From Nocardia pneumoniae NBRC 100136 (GTDB taxonomy: Bacteria; Actinomycetota; Actinomycetes; Mycobacteriales; Mycobacteriaceae): a stretch of DNA of 64,000 nucleotides. The notes beneath the pieces were generated by a model. It did no database searches, was not told where the DNA came from, and worked only from the letters and a program-made list of their open reading frames with translations. Where the stretch lies: positions 39,949 through 103,948 of the forward strand of contig NZ_BAGF01000069.1 of assembly GCF_000308755.1 (NCBI RefSeq), in the 5' to 3' direction. The position numbers were made by a program, and so were the translations under genes. Positions 55,552 through 64,000 of this stretch are shown piece after piece (position 1 is the stretch's first letter; each line of letters begins with the position of its first letter).

Positions 55552-57174
55552 GTGACGATCACGGCATTGGACTTCGAACGGTGCTATCGGGCGGTGTCGA
55601 CCCGAGACTCGCGATTCGACGGTCAATTCTTCACCGCGGTGCGAACCACTGGAATCTATTGCCGCCCTTCGTGTCCGGCGATCACCCCGAAGCGGGCCAA
55701 CGTGTCGTTCCTGCCGACCGCCGCCGCGGCGCAGCAGGCGGGCTATCGGGCCTGCCGCCGCTGTCTGCCGGACGCCGCGCCGGGTTCACCGCTGTGGAAC
55801 ACCAGGGCGGATCTGGCCGCGCGGGCGATGCGGCTGATCGGTGACGGCGTCATCGAACGGGGTGGGGTGCCGGCGCTGGCCGCCACGCTCGGCTACTCGC
55901 AGCGGCAACTCACCCGGGTGCTGACCACCGAGCTCGGCGCGGGACCACTGGCACTGGCCCGTGCGCATCGGGCGCACACCGCGCGGCTGCTGATCCAGAC
56001 CACCACGATGCCCATGTCCGATATCGCGTTCGCGGCGGGGTTCGCCTCCATTCGCCAGTTCAACGACACGGTGCGCGAGGTGTTCGCGGTCAGCCCCACC
56101 ACCATGCGGACCGAGGCCCAGCGCGCGAGATCCGACGCGCCCGGTCGTGCGGCACCTCCCGCCAACGGCTCGCTCACACTGCGGCTGCCCTATCGGGAGC
56201 CGCTGGACCGCGCGTGGCTGGAGTGGTTCCTGTCCGCGCACGTCGTGCCCGGCATGGAGCTGTGGGACAGCGGCGCCTACACGCGGAATCTGCGCACGCC
56301 ACACGGGCACGCCACGGTGCGGCTGAGTTTCCAGCGCGACCACGTGCGGGCCGAGTTGTCCCTGCACGACATGCGCGATCTGGCGCCGACGGTGGCGCGG
56401 CTGCGGCATCTGCTGGATCTGGACGCCGATCCGGTCGGGATCGATGAGGCGCTCGGCGTCGGGCCAGGGGCGCCAGGGCCGTCCCTGGAACGGCTGTCGG
56501 AGCACCACACCGAGTATTTGCCGGATGCCGGTGCGGGCTCGCCGCCGGATGCCGAGGCGATGCCCGAGGCCGACCGGTTCGGCGCGATACACCCGTCGTT
56601 CACGCCGGGTATCCGGGTACCCGGCTGCCTGGACGGTGCGGAACTGTTGCTGCGCACCATGATCGGGCAGCAGATCTCGGTCGCCGCCGCGGCCACGCAC
56701 ACCGCGCGGCTGGTCGAGGCGCTCGGCGAGCGAGTCGACGGTCCGATTCCGCTGCTGTTCCCGGCACCGGAGGTGATCGCCGAGCGCGGCGCCGAAGTCT
56801 TGACCGGCCCGGCGCGGCGGATTCGCTCCATCGTCGCTGCCGCGGAGGCGCTGGCCGCGGGTGAGCTGCTGCTGCACCAGGGACGTACCGCCGCCGACCT
56901 GCGCCGGGATCTGCTGGCGCTGGACGGCGTCGGGCCGTGGACGGCCGACTACGTGACCATGCGCCTGCTCGCCGATCCGGACGTCCTGCTGAGCACCGAT
57001 CTGGTCGTCCGCCAAGGCGCGACCGCACTGGGCATCGATCTGACGGATACCGCGCGCTGGGCGCCGTGGCGGTCATACCTGTCGATGCACCTCTGGAAAG
57101 CGGCCCTGACCGACCGCGCCACGTCTACCAAAGTCCACGCGCTCGCCACCACGAAAGGCAGTGTCGAATCATGA
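55552..57174 (+). CDS. alkA: Ada-AlkA fusion: methyl-sensing regulator with 3-methyladenine glycosylase
   Basis: A 540-residue DNA-repair protein. N-terminal Ada zinc site with Cys37, Cys41, Cys68 and Cys71 (GIYCRPSC, ACRRC), an AraC-type helix-turn-helix (ALAATLGYSQRQLTRVLTTE, SDIAFAAGFASIRQFNDTVR), then an AlkA N-domain and the HhH-GPD glycosylase with LLALDGVGPWTADYVTMRLL and catalytic Asp in LLSTDLVVRQG. It removes alkylated bases and probably activates the alkylation response, as M. tuberculosis Rv1317c does. GTG at 55552 is preferred; GTG at 55543 adds three residues. Coupled to ogt. Confidence 0.93.
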   Translation: MTITALDFERCYRAVSTRDSRFDGQFFTAVRTTGIYCRPSCPAITPKRANVSFLPTAAAAQQAGYRACRRCLPDAAPGSPLWNTRADLAARAMRLIGDGVIERGGVPALAATLGYSQRQLTRVLTTELGAGPLALARAHRAHTARLLIQTTTMPMSDIAFAAGFASIRQFNDTVREVFAVSPTTMRTEAQRARSDAPGRAAPPANGSLTLRLPYREPLDRAWLEWFLSAHVVPGMELWDSGAYTRNLRTPHGHATVRLSFQRDHVRAELSLHDMRDLAPTVARLRHLLDLDADPVGIDEALGVGPGAPGPSLERLSEHHTEYLPDAGAGSPPDAEAMPEADRFGAIHPSFTPGIRVPGCLDGAELLLRTMIGQQISVAAAATHTARLVEALGERVDGPIPLLFPAPEVIAERGAEVLTGPARRIRSIVAAAEALAAGELLLHQGRTAADLRRDLLALDGVGPWTADYVTMRLLADPDVLLSTDLVVRQGATALGIDLTDTARWAPWRSYLSMHLWKAALTDRATSTKVHALATTKGSVES

Positions 57175-57713
57175 ACGCCAGCATCGCCGTTTCCTCCCCA
57201 GTCGCCGGAAAGGTCACCGGTACCGCGGATTTCGCGACTACCGACACCCCGCTCGGGCCGTTCACCGCGCTCGTCGACGCGGAGGGCGCGGTCTTGGCCT
57301 CCGGCTGGACTTCCGACGCGGAGAACCTGCGCGGCTTGATCCATCCCACGCTGCGCCCCGACCAGCTACGGCACCGCGATTCGCTGGGCGAGGTGACCAG
57401 CGCCGTAATCGCCTATCACGAGGGCGACCTCACGGCGATAGACCCGATTCCGGTTCGCCAGCGGTCCGGGGAGTTCCTGGTGCACGCCTGGGAGGTGCTG
57501 CGCAAGGTCCCCGCGGGCAGCCCGCTCACCTACACCGAGTTCGCCTCCCGCTCCGGCCGTCCCGACGCCACGCGCGCCGCCGCCAACGCATGCGCCCGCA
57601 ACGCCGCCGCCCTGTTCGTGCCCTGCCATCGAATCCTGCGCATCGGCGGCGCGCTCGGCGGATTCCGCTGGGGGTTGCCGGTGAAGCGCTGGCTACTCGA
57701 CCACGAAGGGTGA
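57171..57713 (+). CDS. ogt: Methylated-DNA--protein-cysteine methyltransferase
   Basis: A 180-residue suicide enzyme that takes the methyl group of O6-methylguanine onto Cys152 in LFVPCHRILR. The helix-turn-helix with the Arg finger is RPDATRAAANACARNAAALF. ATG at 57171 overlaps the alkA stop (ATGA), giving the alkA-ogt operon known from mycobacteria (Rv1317c-Rv1316c). Convergent with sbcC. Confidence 0.95.
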   Translation: MNASIAVSSPVAGKVTGTADFATTDTPLGPFTALVDAEGAVLASGWTSDAENLRGLIHPTLRPDQLRHRDSLGEVTSAVIAYHEGDLTAIDPIPVRQRSGEFLVHAWEVLRKVPAGSPLTYTEFASRSGRPDATRAAANACARNAAALFVPCHRILRIGGALGGFRWGLPVKRWLLDHEG

Positions 57714-57739
57714 GCATCCTCGCCCCGGACCAGCCCGAG

Positions 57740-60700
57740 TCAGGCGATGGTCGCCTGTAGGCGGGAGCCGTTGCGGCCGCGGAGGACGTGCAGGCGGCTG
57801 GGGATGCGTTGGCGCATTTCGTCGACGTGGCTGACCACGCCGACCACCCGGCCACCGGCGCGGAGTTCGTCGAGGACGCCCATGACGGCGTCCAGGCTGT
57901 CGGCGTCCAGGCCGCCGAAGCCCTCGTCGATGAAGAGGGTGTCCAGCACGACGCCGCCGGATTCGGCCGCGACGGTGTCGGCTAGGCCCAGCGCCAAGGA
58001 CAACGCGGCCATGAAGGTTTCGCCGCCGGAGAGCGTTTTGGCGGGGCGGATGGCGCCGGTGTAGTCATCGCGGATGTCGAGGCCGAGTCCGCCTCGGCGA
58101 CCACGCGGACCGGCCTTGTCGGAGTGGACGAATTCGTAACGGCCGCCGGACATCTTGCGCAATCGCAGCGACCCCGCCTGTGCTACTTCTTCCAGGCGGG
58201 CGGCCAGGACATAGGAGTGCAGGGACATGTGGCGGTTGTTCGCGCCGCGCCCGGCGACCACCTCGGCGAGTCCTTTGAGCTCCTCGAAGGCCTGCTGGGC
58301 CGGTGCGATCCGGTCGACGGCGGCCCAGAGCTGGCCGCCAAGTTCCTCGAGCTGGCTCGCCCGCCTGCTGGCTTCGGCATGGGCGGCCACCGCGGCGTTC
58401 AGGCTGCTCTGCGCGGCCGCTACCTGCGCGTCGAGTTCGGCCAGGTCACCGGGCTCCAGCGTCGCCGCGGCCTGGATCTCCGGTTCCGCGAGCACGGCTT
58501 CCGCGTGGGCGCGGGCCCGGTCGGCCGCCAGGAGTTCGGCTTCGATCTCGGCCTGCCGCTCGGGCGTACGGGACGCGGCGGCGACGACCTTCGCGTATGC
58601 GGTCAGCAAGGCCACGTCGTCGCGCGGACCGCTCGCCGCGGTATCGCCACCCACTACGCCGGAACCCGGGTCGCCGCCTTCCACCGCTACGGCGGCGTCG
58701 ACGGTCCGGCCTGCGCTCTCCGCCTGCTCGTCCGCGGTAGTCGCCAGGTGTATTGCGGGTAGAGAGCCGCCGACATCGGACGCGGAATCGCCGACTTGTC
58801 CTACTCGCTCGTCCCCGGCACCCGCCGGGAATGTTGCCGGCACGGAACCGCCGACACTGGACGCGGAATCGCCGACTCGCTCCTCCGAGGCACCCGCCAG
58901 GCGTGTTTCCGGTACGGAACCACCGACACCGGCGGCGGAGCCGACGACCTGCCCTTCCGTCACGAAACCGGCAGCGCGGGCGAGCTTTTCGACGCGATCG
59001 GCGACAACCGAGACCTGCTCGCGCGCCGCCACTGCCTCCGCGCGGGCATCGCGCAGCGCGGACGCTTCGGCGACGAGGGCGGTGAGCCGGGCGCGGCGGC
59101 GCTCGATGGTCTGGTCGGCACCGGCTGCGCTGCGCAGCCGCTCGGTGAGCTCGGTCAGGCGCTTCTCGGCGGAGTCGATGGTGGCGGCGACCGCGCTGCG
59201 GCGGGCGTCGCATTCGCGCAGCTCGTCGTTCAGGCGCGTCTCCTCGTCACGCAGACGGGCGAGCTCGGCGTTCAGGTCGTCGGCGTGCGCGGCCAGTTCC
59301 GCCGTGTCCTCGTAGCGGTCGGTGGCGGCGCGCAATGCGGCGGCGAGCTCGACGCGGTCGGTGTCGCCGCCACGCGCCACCAGCGCTTCGATCTCGCGCT
59401 CCAACCCGGTGATGCGGGCCAGCGCGCGGTCGCGGGTGTCCTCGGCCGCGCGCTCGGCGGCCGCGGCGGTCTCCTCCTCGTCCTTGGACACCGCGGTCGC
59501 GGTGGGCCGGGCGGGCGCGGGATGGTCAGCGGAACCGCAGACCGCGCACGGTATTCCGTCGACCAGTTCACCGGCCAGCTCGGCAGCCATTCCGGACAGC
59601 CTGCGCTCGCGCAGGTCGAGCACGAGTTCCTTGGCGTCGAGATGCGCGGTGCGGGCGGTGTCGAACTCGATTCTCGCGTGATCGAGCGCCGTTCGGCGCG
59701 CGGCCAGTTCGACGGCGGCGGTCGCGGCCGTCTGCAGCCGCTCGGTTTCCGCGGTCAGGCCGGGCAGCGCCGCGGCCGCCTCGGTCGCCTCGCGCGATCT
59801 GGCCTCCGCTCCGGCGAGCGCGGCGGGCAATGATTCGCGTCGCTGGGTGATTTCGACGATGCGTTCGGCAAGCGTGCTGTCCTCGGCCCGCAGCGCGACG
59901 AGCTCGTCACCCAGCCGAGTGGCGGTAGCCGCGTCGGCGCGCACTTCGTCCAGAGCGCCGATCTGCCCGCTCCACCGCTGGATCGCCGCGTCGATGTCGG
60001 CGTCGTCGCGTACCTGAGCGTCGTCATCGGGCCGGAGCAATTCGGCGCCACCGAGGTCGGCGCTCGCCGGTTCCCGCAGCCGTTCGGCCAATCGGATTGC
60101 AGCGCTTTTCTTTTCGCTTTCCCGCTGCCGCTGGTTTCGGACCGCCGCGCGCGCCTCGTCGATGGCCGCCGCGACCGGTTCGGCCCGGCGCGCCAGCTCG
60201 AGCTCGGCTCGCAGCGCGCCGCGCCGTTCGGCGTCGGCCGCGTGATCCTCCAGTTGCCGACGGGCCGCCGCCATGCGGCGGTGCAGGTCGTGCAGTCGAC
60301 GCTGTTGTTCGGCCCGCTCACGGGTCCGCGCCGATTCCTGCTGGCAGCGTTCCAGCTCGGTGGCGGCGGCCGCGAGGTCGACGCGCGCGGCGGACAGCAG
60401 ATCTTCCGACCAGGTGACGCACTCCGGCACCCCGGCCGAATCCGCCACCGCGGCTGCCATGCCGATCTGGGTGATCAGTCGCTTGATGCCCTCGGTGCGT
60501 GCGTCCAGATCGGCTTCGGCGGCGCGGCGTTTGTCGGCGAGCCACTGCTCAACGGTGCCGAAACGCTTGGTGTCGAAGAGCTTTTCGAGCAGCTTTTCGC
60601 GGTCTTCGTTGTCCGATCGCAGGAACCGCGCGAAGTCACCCTGTGGCAGGAGTACCACCTGGAAGAACTGGTCGGCGCTCATGCCGAGCAGGCGAAGGAT

Positions 60701-61108
60701 CTCCTCGCCGATATCCACGATCCGAGCGAGATTTTCGCCGCGGCCGTCCAGCCAGGTCAGCGTGGCCTTGGCGGGCACGGTGCGCATGCCGGTGCCGTCT
60801 CGTTTGGGGCGCTCGAATTCGGGGCTGCGGGTCAGCCGCAGTCGCCGACCACCCAAGGTCGCCTCCAGCATCACCTGCGGCGGCGTGTTCTCCGGGGCGT
60901 GATCGGAGTGCAACCGCTTGCTTTCGCCGCGGGCACCGGGCACCTTGCCGTACAGAGCGAACGCGATCGCGTCCAGCACTGTGGTCTTCCCCGCTCCCGT
61001 CTGACCGTGCAGGAGGAACAGCCCGTCGGCACCGAGCGCGTCGAAGTCGACGACCGTGGTGTCGGCGTACGGGCCGAACGCGGTCATCTCGAGTCTGTGC
61101 AGCCTCAT
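57740..61108 (-). CDS. sbcC: Nuclease SbcCD subunit C (Rad50-like SMC ATPase)
   Basis: A 1122-residue SMC-type ATPase that bridges DNA ends and, with SbcD, opens hairpins and trims double-strand breaks. Walker A is GQTGAGKTTVLDAIAFALYG (near 35-54), zinc hook PCAVCGS (Cys521, Cys524), signature LSGGETFMAALSLALGLAD, and Walker B DTLFIDEGFGGLD. Between the second coiled-coil arm segments, about residues 714-825, is a Gly/Ser/Ala-rich insert with three imperfect repeats of about 25 residues (core VGGSVP), absent from standard SbcC. ATG at 61108. sbcD lies 306 bases upstream instead of overlapping. Confidence 0.95.
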   Translation of the reverse strand: MRLHRLEMTAFGPYADTTVVDFDALGADGLFLLHGQTGAGKTTVLDAIAFALYGKVPGARGESKRLHSDHAPENTPPQVMLEATLGGRRLRLTRSPEFERPKRDGTGMRTVPAKATLTWLDGRGENLARIVDIGEEILRLLGMSADQFFQVVLLPQGDFARFLRSDNEDREKLLEKLFDTKRFGTVEQWLADKRRAAEADLDARTEGIKRLITQIGMAAAVADSAGVPECVTWSEDLLSAARVDLAAAATELERCQQESARTRERAEQQRRLHDLHRRMAAARRQLEDHAADAERRGALRAELELARRAEPVAAAIDEARAAVRNQRQRESEKKSAAIRLAERLREPASADLGGAELLRPDDDAQVRDDADIDAAIQRWSGQIGALDEVRADAATATRLGDELVALRAEDSTLAERIVEITQRRESLPAALAGAEARSREATEAAAALPGLTAETERLQTAATAAVELAARRTALDHARIEFDTARTAHLDAKELVLDLRERRLSGMAAELAGELVDGIPCAVCGSADHPAPARPTATAVSKDEEETAAAAERAAEDTRDRALARITGLEREIEALVARGGDTDRVELAAALRAATDRYEDTAELAAHADDLNAELARLRDEETRLNDELRECDARRSAVAATIDSAEKRLTELTERLRSAAGADQTIERRRARLTALVAEASALRDARAEAVAAREQVSVVADRVEKLARAAGFVTEGQVVGSAAGVGGSVPETRLAGASEERVGDSASSVGGSVPATFPAGAGDERVGQVGDSASDVGGSLPAIHLATTADEQAESAGRTVDAAVAVEGGDPGSGVVGGDTAASGPRDDVALLTAYAKVVAAASRTPERQAEIEAELLAADRARAHAEAVLAEPEIQAAATLEPGDLAELDAQVAAAQSSLNAAVAAHAEASRRASQLEELGGQLWAAVDRIAPAQQAFEELKGLAEVVAGRGANNRHMSLHSYVLAARLEEVAQAGSLRLRKMSGGRYEFVHSDKAGPRGRRGGLGLDIRDDYTGAIRPAKTLSGGETFMAALSLALGLADTVAAESGGVVLDTLFIDEGFGGLDADSLDAVMGVLDELRAGGRVVGVVSHVDEMRQRIPSRLHVLRGRNGSRLQATIA

Positions 61109-61414
61109 GCCGCCGCGCCTGAAGTGACCGCGCCTCGCCAGCGCTCGGATCCATCATGCGCGGTGCGCGCTGTTTCGATCATCAGCTCGGCCCTGCCCTG
61201 TGCTTGTGCTCGATTCCGGTACGGCAGCGCTCGGCTATGTCCATGGCTCGACCGCCGCGCTCGACGATGCTCGACTCTCGTACATGCGCGCGCTCGACTA
61301 CGTCCGTCTACGTCCGTCGCGTCGCCGCACTTCCTCATTCCGGCAGCCCAGCGACGCCAAGTTCCAGCACACGCGAGCGCTCGGTGGAATCCCTGGCTCG
61401 CTCGCCGCGCACGC
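61109..61414. other. 306-base spacer between sbcD and sbcC with short repeats
   Basis: sbcD and sbcC usually abut, but here the spacer holds four copies of GCTCGAC within about 61254-61308 and a tandem TACGTCCGTC pair near 61309-61328. A minus frame of about 77 codons crosses it and ends with its stop overlapping the sbcC ATG, but its Arg-rich composition looks random. Nothing else was seen. Confidence 0.45.
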
Positions 61415-62590
61415 TCATGCGGACAGTTCCTCGGGCGCGGTCACCGCGGTCACCTGCTCGCGTTCCGCGACGGCGGCGGCGAGCGCGCGCTCCAGCCACG
61501 TCATCTCGCTCGGGGTCGGCGCGCCGCGGACGTCGGTGAGGAAGCTGCGGGCTACTTCGGTGTCGCGGCGGCCGTGCACCCGCTCACGGTAGCGCAGCTC
61601 CGGGTTGCCCTCCGGCCGCGCCCATTCCACGTGCACGGCATAGGGGAACCGTTCCCGCAGCTTGCGCATGGCGTCGACCGGGCGAGCGATATCGGTGAGC
61701 ACCGCGGACACATAGTGCTGTTCGGCCGCGGTGTGCTGCTCGTCACTCAGCAGCTCGTCCAGGGTTCCGGTGAGTTTGCTCAGCCCCCGGATGGTCGGCA
61801 GATCCCGGCGCCGCACCGCAATCGAGCCGGGCGCGTCCAAGTCGACGATCCACACCGCCTTGCGATGCGAGTTCTCGGCGAACGAATACGGCAGCGGCGA
61901 GCCGGAGTAGCGGACCGACTCCGCCAGTGTCTGGGGCGAATGCAGGTGGCCGAGCGCCACGTAGTCGATGCCTTCGAAGGCGGCCAGCGGTACCGTCTCC
62001 ACTCCACCGACCGAGATGGACCGTTCCGACCCGGTGGCCTCCCCACCGACGACGAAGGCATGCGCCAGCACGACCGTCCGCGCGCCCGGCCGCCGCGCGA
62101 TGTCGGCGCGGATGCGTGCCATGGCCGCGTCCAGGATCTCGGCGTGCGAGCGGGCCTGCGGCACATCGAGTTCCGCCCTGGTGATCTCCGGTTCCAGGTA
62201 CGGGATGCCATAGAATGCGACGAGCCCGTGCTCGTCCTGGAGGACCACCGGACGATCGGCGTCGGCGACCGTAGTGCGCAAGTGCAACCCGCCCGCCGCG
62301 GCGAAACTGGCTCCCGCGCCCAGCCGGGCAGGCGAATCGTGGTTGCCCGAGGTGGCGACGATCTGCGCCCCGGCCGCGCGGATGGCCTCGAACCCCCGGT
62401 TGCACACCGCGATCGCGTCGGCACTCGGGATCGACCGGTCGTACACGTCGCCAGGCAGCACCACCACGTCGACCGACTCCTCGGCCACCAGCTCCGCGAT
62501 CGCGGTCAGTGAACGAGCTTGGTCGGCAAGCAGATCGACACCGTGAAACGTGCGCCCGATGTGCCAGTCCGAGGTGTGCAGCATCCGCAT
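61415..62590 (-). CDS. sbcD: Nuclease SbcCD subunit D (Mre11-like)
   Basis: A 391-residue manganese nuclease. Phosphoesterase motifs in order: HTSDWHIGRTF (I), VVVLPGDVYDRSIP (II), VATSGNHDSPARL (III), TVVLAHAFVVGG (IV) and YVALGHLHSPQTL (V), with the capping domain at the C-terminus. ATG at 62590 (a second ATG two codons on is equally plausible). It partners SbcC in resection and hairpin opening; mycolata lack no core motif here. Confidence 0.95.
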   Translation of the reverse strand: MRMLHTSDWHIGRTFHGVDLLADQARSLTAIAELVAEESVDVVVLPGDVYDRSIPSADAIAVCNRGFEAIRAAGAQIVATSGNHDSPARLGAGASFAAAGGLHLRTTVADADRPVVLQDEHGLVAFYGIPYLEPEITRAELDVPQARSHAEILDAAMARIRADIARRPGARTVVLAHAFVVGGEATGSERSISVGGVETVPLAAFEGIDYVALGHLHSPQTLAESVRYSGSPLPYSFAENSHRKAVWIVDLDAPGSIAVRRRDLPTIRGLSKLTGTLDELLSDEQHTAAEQHYVSAVLTDIARPVDAMRKLRERFPYAVHVEWARPEGNPELRYRERVHGRRDTEVARSFLTDVRGAPTPSEMTWLERALAAAVAEREQVTAVTAPEELSA

Positions 62591-63587
62591 GCCGCGAAAC
62601 CGTAGGGCAACCCACCGACAGACTTCAATCGCCCTGCCCGCTGTGTCGGGTTTGCCCAGCCACCGCACGGCGTGTCCGCCGGGACGGGAGCCATGTGTTC
62701 GGCCTCAGGACCTCGGTTCGGCCTGCGAATCGAATCATCGCACTTACGTTGGCCTTCCGAGCGCCGGACCACTGGCGACTCCAGATGCCAAGTCGCCATG
62801 TGGTATGTGGTCGAACGGCGACGCGATACGACACGGTTGCTCGCGCTATTTCTTGTCGGTGGCATGCGGCACTATCCGAGCTATGACCGCACCGATGCTC
62901 GCCGCGACACGGTATCCGCGGCCGGATTCCGCCTCGGGCAACTGGCGGGGCATACCCCACGGCCCCGGGCACCGCGCGCACGGCAGGGACGCTCGCCTCG
63001 CTCCATCGGCCAACAGTCAGCGCTTGCCACGGCAGTCGAGGTGGCCCGTATGACTGGGCCGTGATTTCCAGCCACCGGAGAGCGCGGACCATGGCGAGGA
63101 CGACCGCTCGGGCGTCGTCGCGGCGCACCGCCGCGCTTGCACAGGTAGATACCCCTCGCGGAAAGGACTGGGTTGCGGCGCGGTGTCCCGAGCCGCCGCA
63201 GCGGTCGGCACTATCGCGTTCCGTGTGGTGGCCTTGCCGGGTGAGGAGCCCATCGTGGCAATCCGTGCCCGGGGCACGGCGCTCATCACTGGCGCGTAGT
63301 TGCTGAAGAATGCCGGTCGGCCGAGCTGCGTCATCGTGACGGTGACCCCGTCGCTGGGCGGCCTCGGATGGCGCAAGGGCTGGCCGGTCTCGGGCGGCGG
63401 TGCAGACCCGGCTGTGAGCCACACCACCCACCCCGGGTGACTGGCGATCACCCCGGAACGGATGGCCGCACAGGCGGCAGGGTGGTGGATGCTCTCGACC
63501 ACGCCATGGCCTCGGTGGATGTCCAGGAGATGGTCATATGGCCGTGCCGCGACGCCGCCGAGCGCGGCGGCAACTAGGGTGCATAGC
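62591..63587. other. Roughly 1-kb region without a convincing gene
   Basis: Several long frames cross this stretch on both strands without domains. One minus segment at about 63250-63560 (YDHLLDIHRGHGVVESIHHP, then SGVIASHPGWVVWLTAG) looks more protein-like than the rest and could be a degraded gene, but frames around it give no credible start. Otherwise nothing was seen. Confidence 0.4.
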
Positions 63588-64000
63588 GTGGCTGCTTCCG
63601 AACGTGCGCGATCCCGGGTGCCCGCGCCGCAACGCTCGATCCTGCCGTCGGTGCCGGGGATCCCCGTCGGCGCGGCTGTTCTGATCGCGGTGGCCTGCAC
63701 GTTTGTGGGATTCCTGATCGATGCCGGCGGCGGAGGCGGTGAGCTGACCGGCACGTTCGCCACCCTGTACATCCTCGGCTGCGTGGCGGCCGTAGCGGCC
63801 GTGCGCTACCGCGGGCTGTTCAGCACCATGGTGTTGCCGCCGCTGCTGCTGTTCGTCGCCGTGCCACTGGCCTATCAGCAGCTCACCGGGCGCGGCTCGA
63901 CCTCGATGAAGGACATCCTGCTGAACCTGGCGATCCCGCTGGTGAACCGCTTCCCGACCATGGTGCTCGCCACGGTCGCCGTGGCCCTGATCGGCGGCGC
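63588..64000 (+). CDS. Polytopic membrane protein (DUF6542-like), 3' end cut by window
   Basis: The frame from GTG 63588 stays open to the window end (137 codons). It has a short basic N-terminus with SRVPAPQRSILPSVPGIPVG, then helices around residues 29-47, 59-74 and 84-100 and the start of another. The pattern resembles the DUF6542 membrane proteins that lie near ychF and sbcCD-type genes in mycolata (for example Rv1111c), a positional guess. A -10-like TAGGGT (63575-63580) ends seven bases before the GTG and there is no Shine-Dalgarno, so it is probably leaderless. Confidence 0.7.
   Translation, partial: MAASERARSRVPAPQRSILPSVPGIPVGAAVLIAVACTFVGFLIDAGGGGGELTGTFATLYILGCVAAVAAVRYRGLFSTMVLPPLLLFVAVPLAYQQLTGRGSTSMKDILLNLAIPLVNRFPTMVLATVAVALIGG

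Noticed and set aside
61105..61338. 77-codon minus frame whose stop overlaps the sbcC start
   Set aside because: The overlap geometry is suggestive, but the Arg-rich sequence and embedded DNA repeats look non-coding.
60242..62512. 756-codon plus-strand open frame opposite sbcC and sbcD
   Set aside because: All SbcC and SbcD motifs read on the minus strand. The plus frame has no recognisable domain and crosses the intergenic spacer.
63017..63772. 251-codon minus frame upstream of the last gene
   Set aside because: It runs antisense through the start of the terminal membrane-protein gene. Only a short internal stretch looks protein-like, which is not enough to call a gene.

Overview
The window looks like a chromosomal segment of a high-GC, mycolic-acid-bearing actinomycete, most likely Nocardia. 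Reasons: an F420 pathway gene (FO synthase fbiC), a mycothiol gene (mshB), PIM/LAM lipoglycan genes (pimE, an lpqW homologue), many GTG starts and ATGA/GTGA stop-start overlaps, several apparently leaderless genes, and a flavin monooxygenase that closely matches, from memory, the rifampicin monooxygenase of Nocardia farcinica. The genus call is an inference.

Positions 1-19600 are a conserved core block with the same gene neighbourhood as Mycobacterium tuberculosis Rv1157c-Rv1187: pruA, dapC, ferredoxin, fbiC, an Rv1171-like membrane protein, mshB, lpqW, typA, phhB, pimE and an Rv1157c-like exported protein. Inserted here are two PH-domain membrane proteins, an asparagine-type permease and several small proteins. 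Positions 19600-22460 hold three cell-surface or unknown proteins. Positions 22600-26234 hold a four-gene osmoprotectant ABC importer. Positions 26353-28595 hold a DinB-type thiol transferase and two regulators (WYL, MarR).

Positions 28600-44300 are more accessory. They contain a tightly packed Roadblock/LC7 operon behind iterated palindromes, a decayed IS5-type transposase beside a 714-residue leucine-rich-repeat protein, and a MoxR ATPase/VWA pair. They also contain a deleted DUF3237 gene, a Spd-like conjugation membrane protein, a frameshifted NmrA-like gene behind a MerR-type operator, and a rifampicin monooxygenase behind a 21-base palindrome that resembles the rifamycin-associated element. 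A DUF6508 protein follows, then a short divergent second Rho factor.

Positions 45456-64000 return to housekeeping and transport: ychF, a quinone oxidoreductase, an AraC/VOC pair, a sugar ABC importer without its own ATPase, cstA with its YbdD partner, the alkylation-repair pair alkA-ogt, the double-strand-break nuclease pair sbcC-sbcD, and the start of a membrane protein that runs off the end. No tRNA, rRNA or CRISPR array was seen.

The leads most worth following are the rifamycin-type element with rox, the Rho paralogue that has lost the aromatic residues of the primary RNA-binding site, the Roadblock operon with its tandem operators, the nonapeptide-repeat protein at 19238, and the eroding copies of the dapC tail at 1202-1451.
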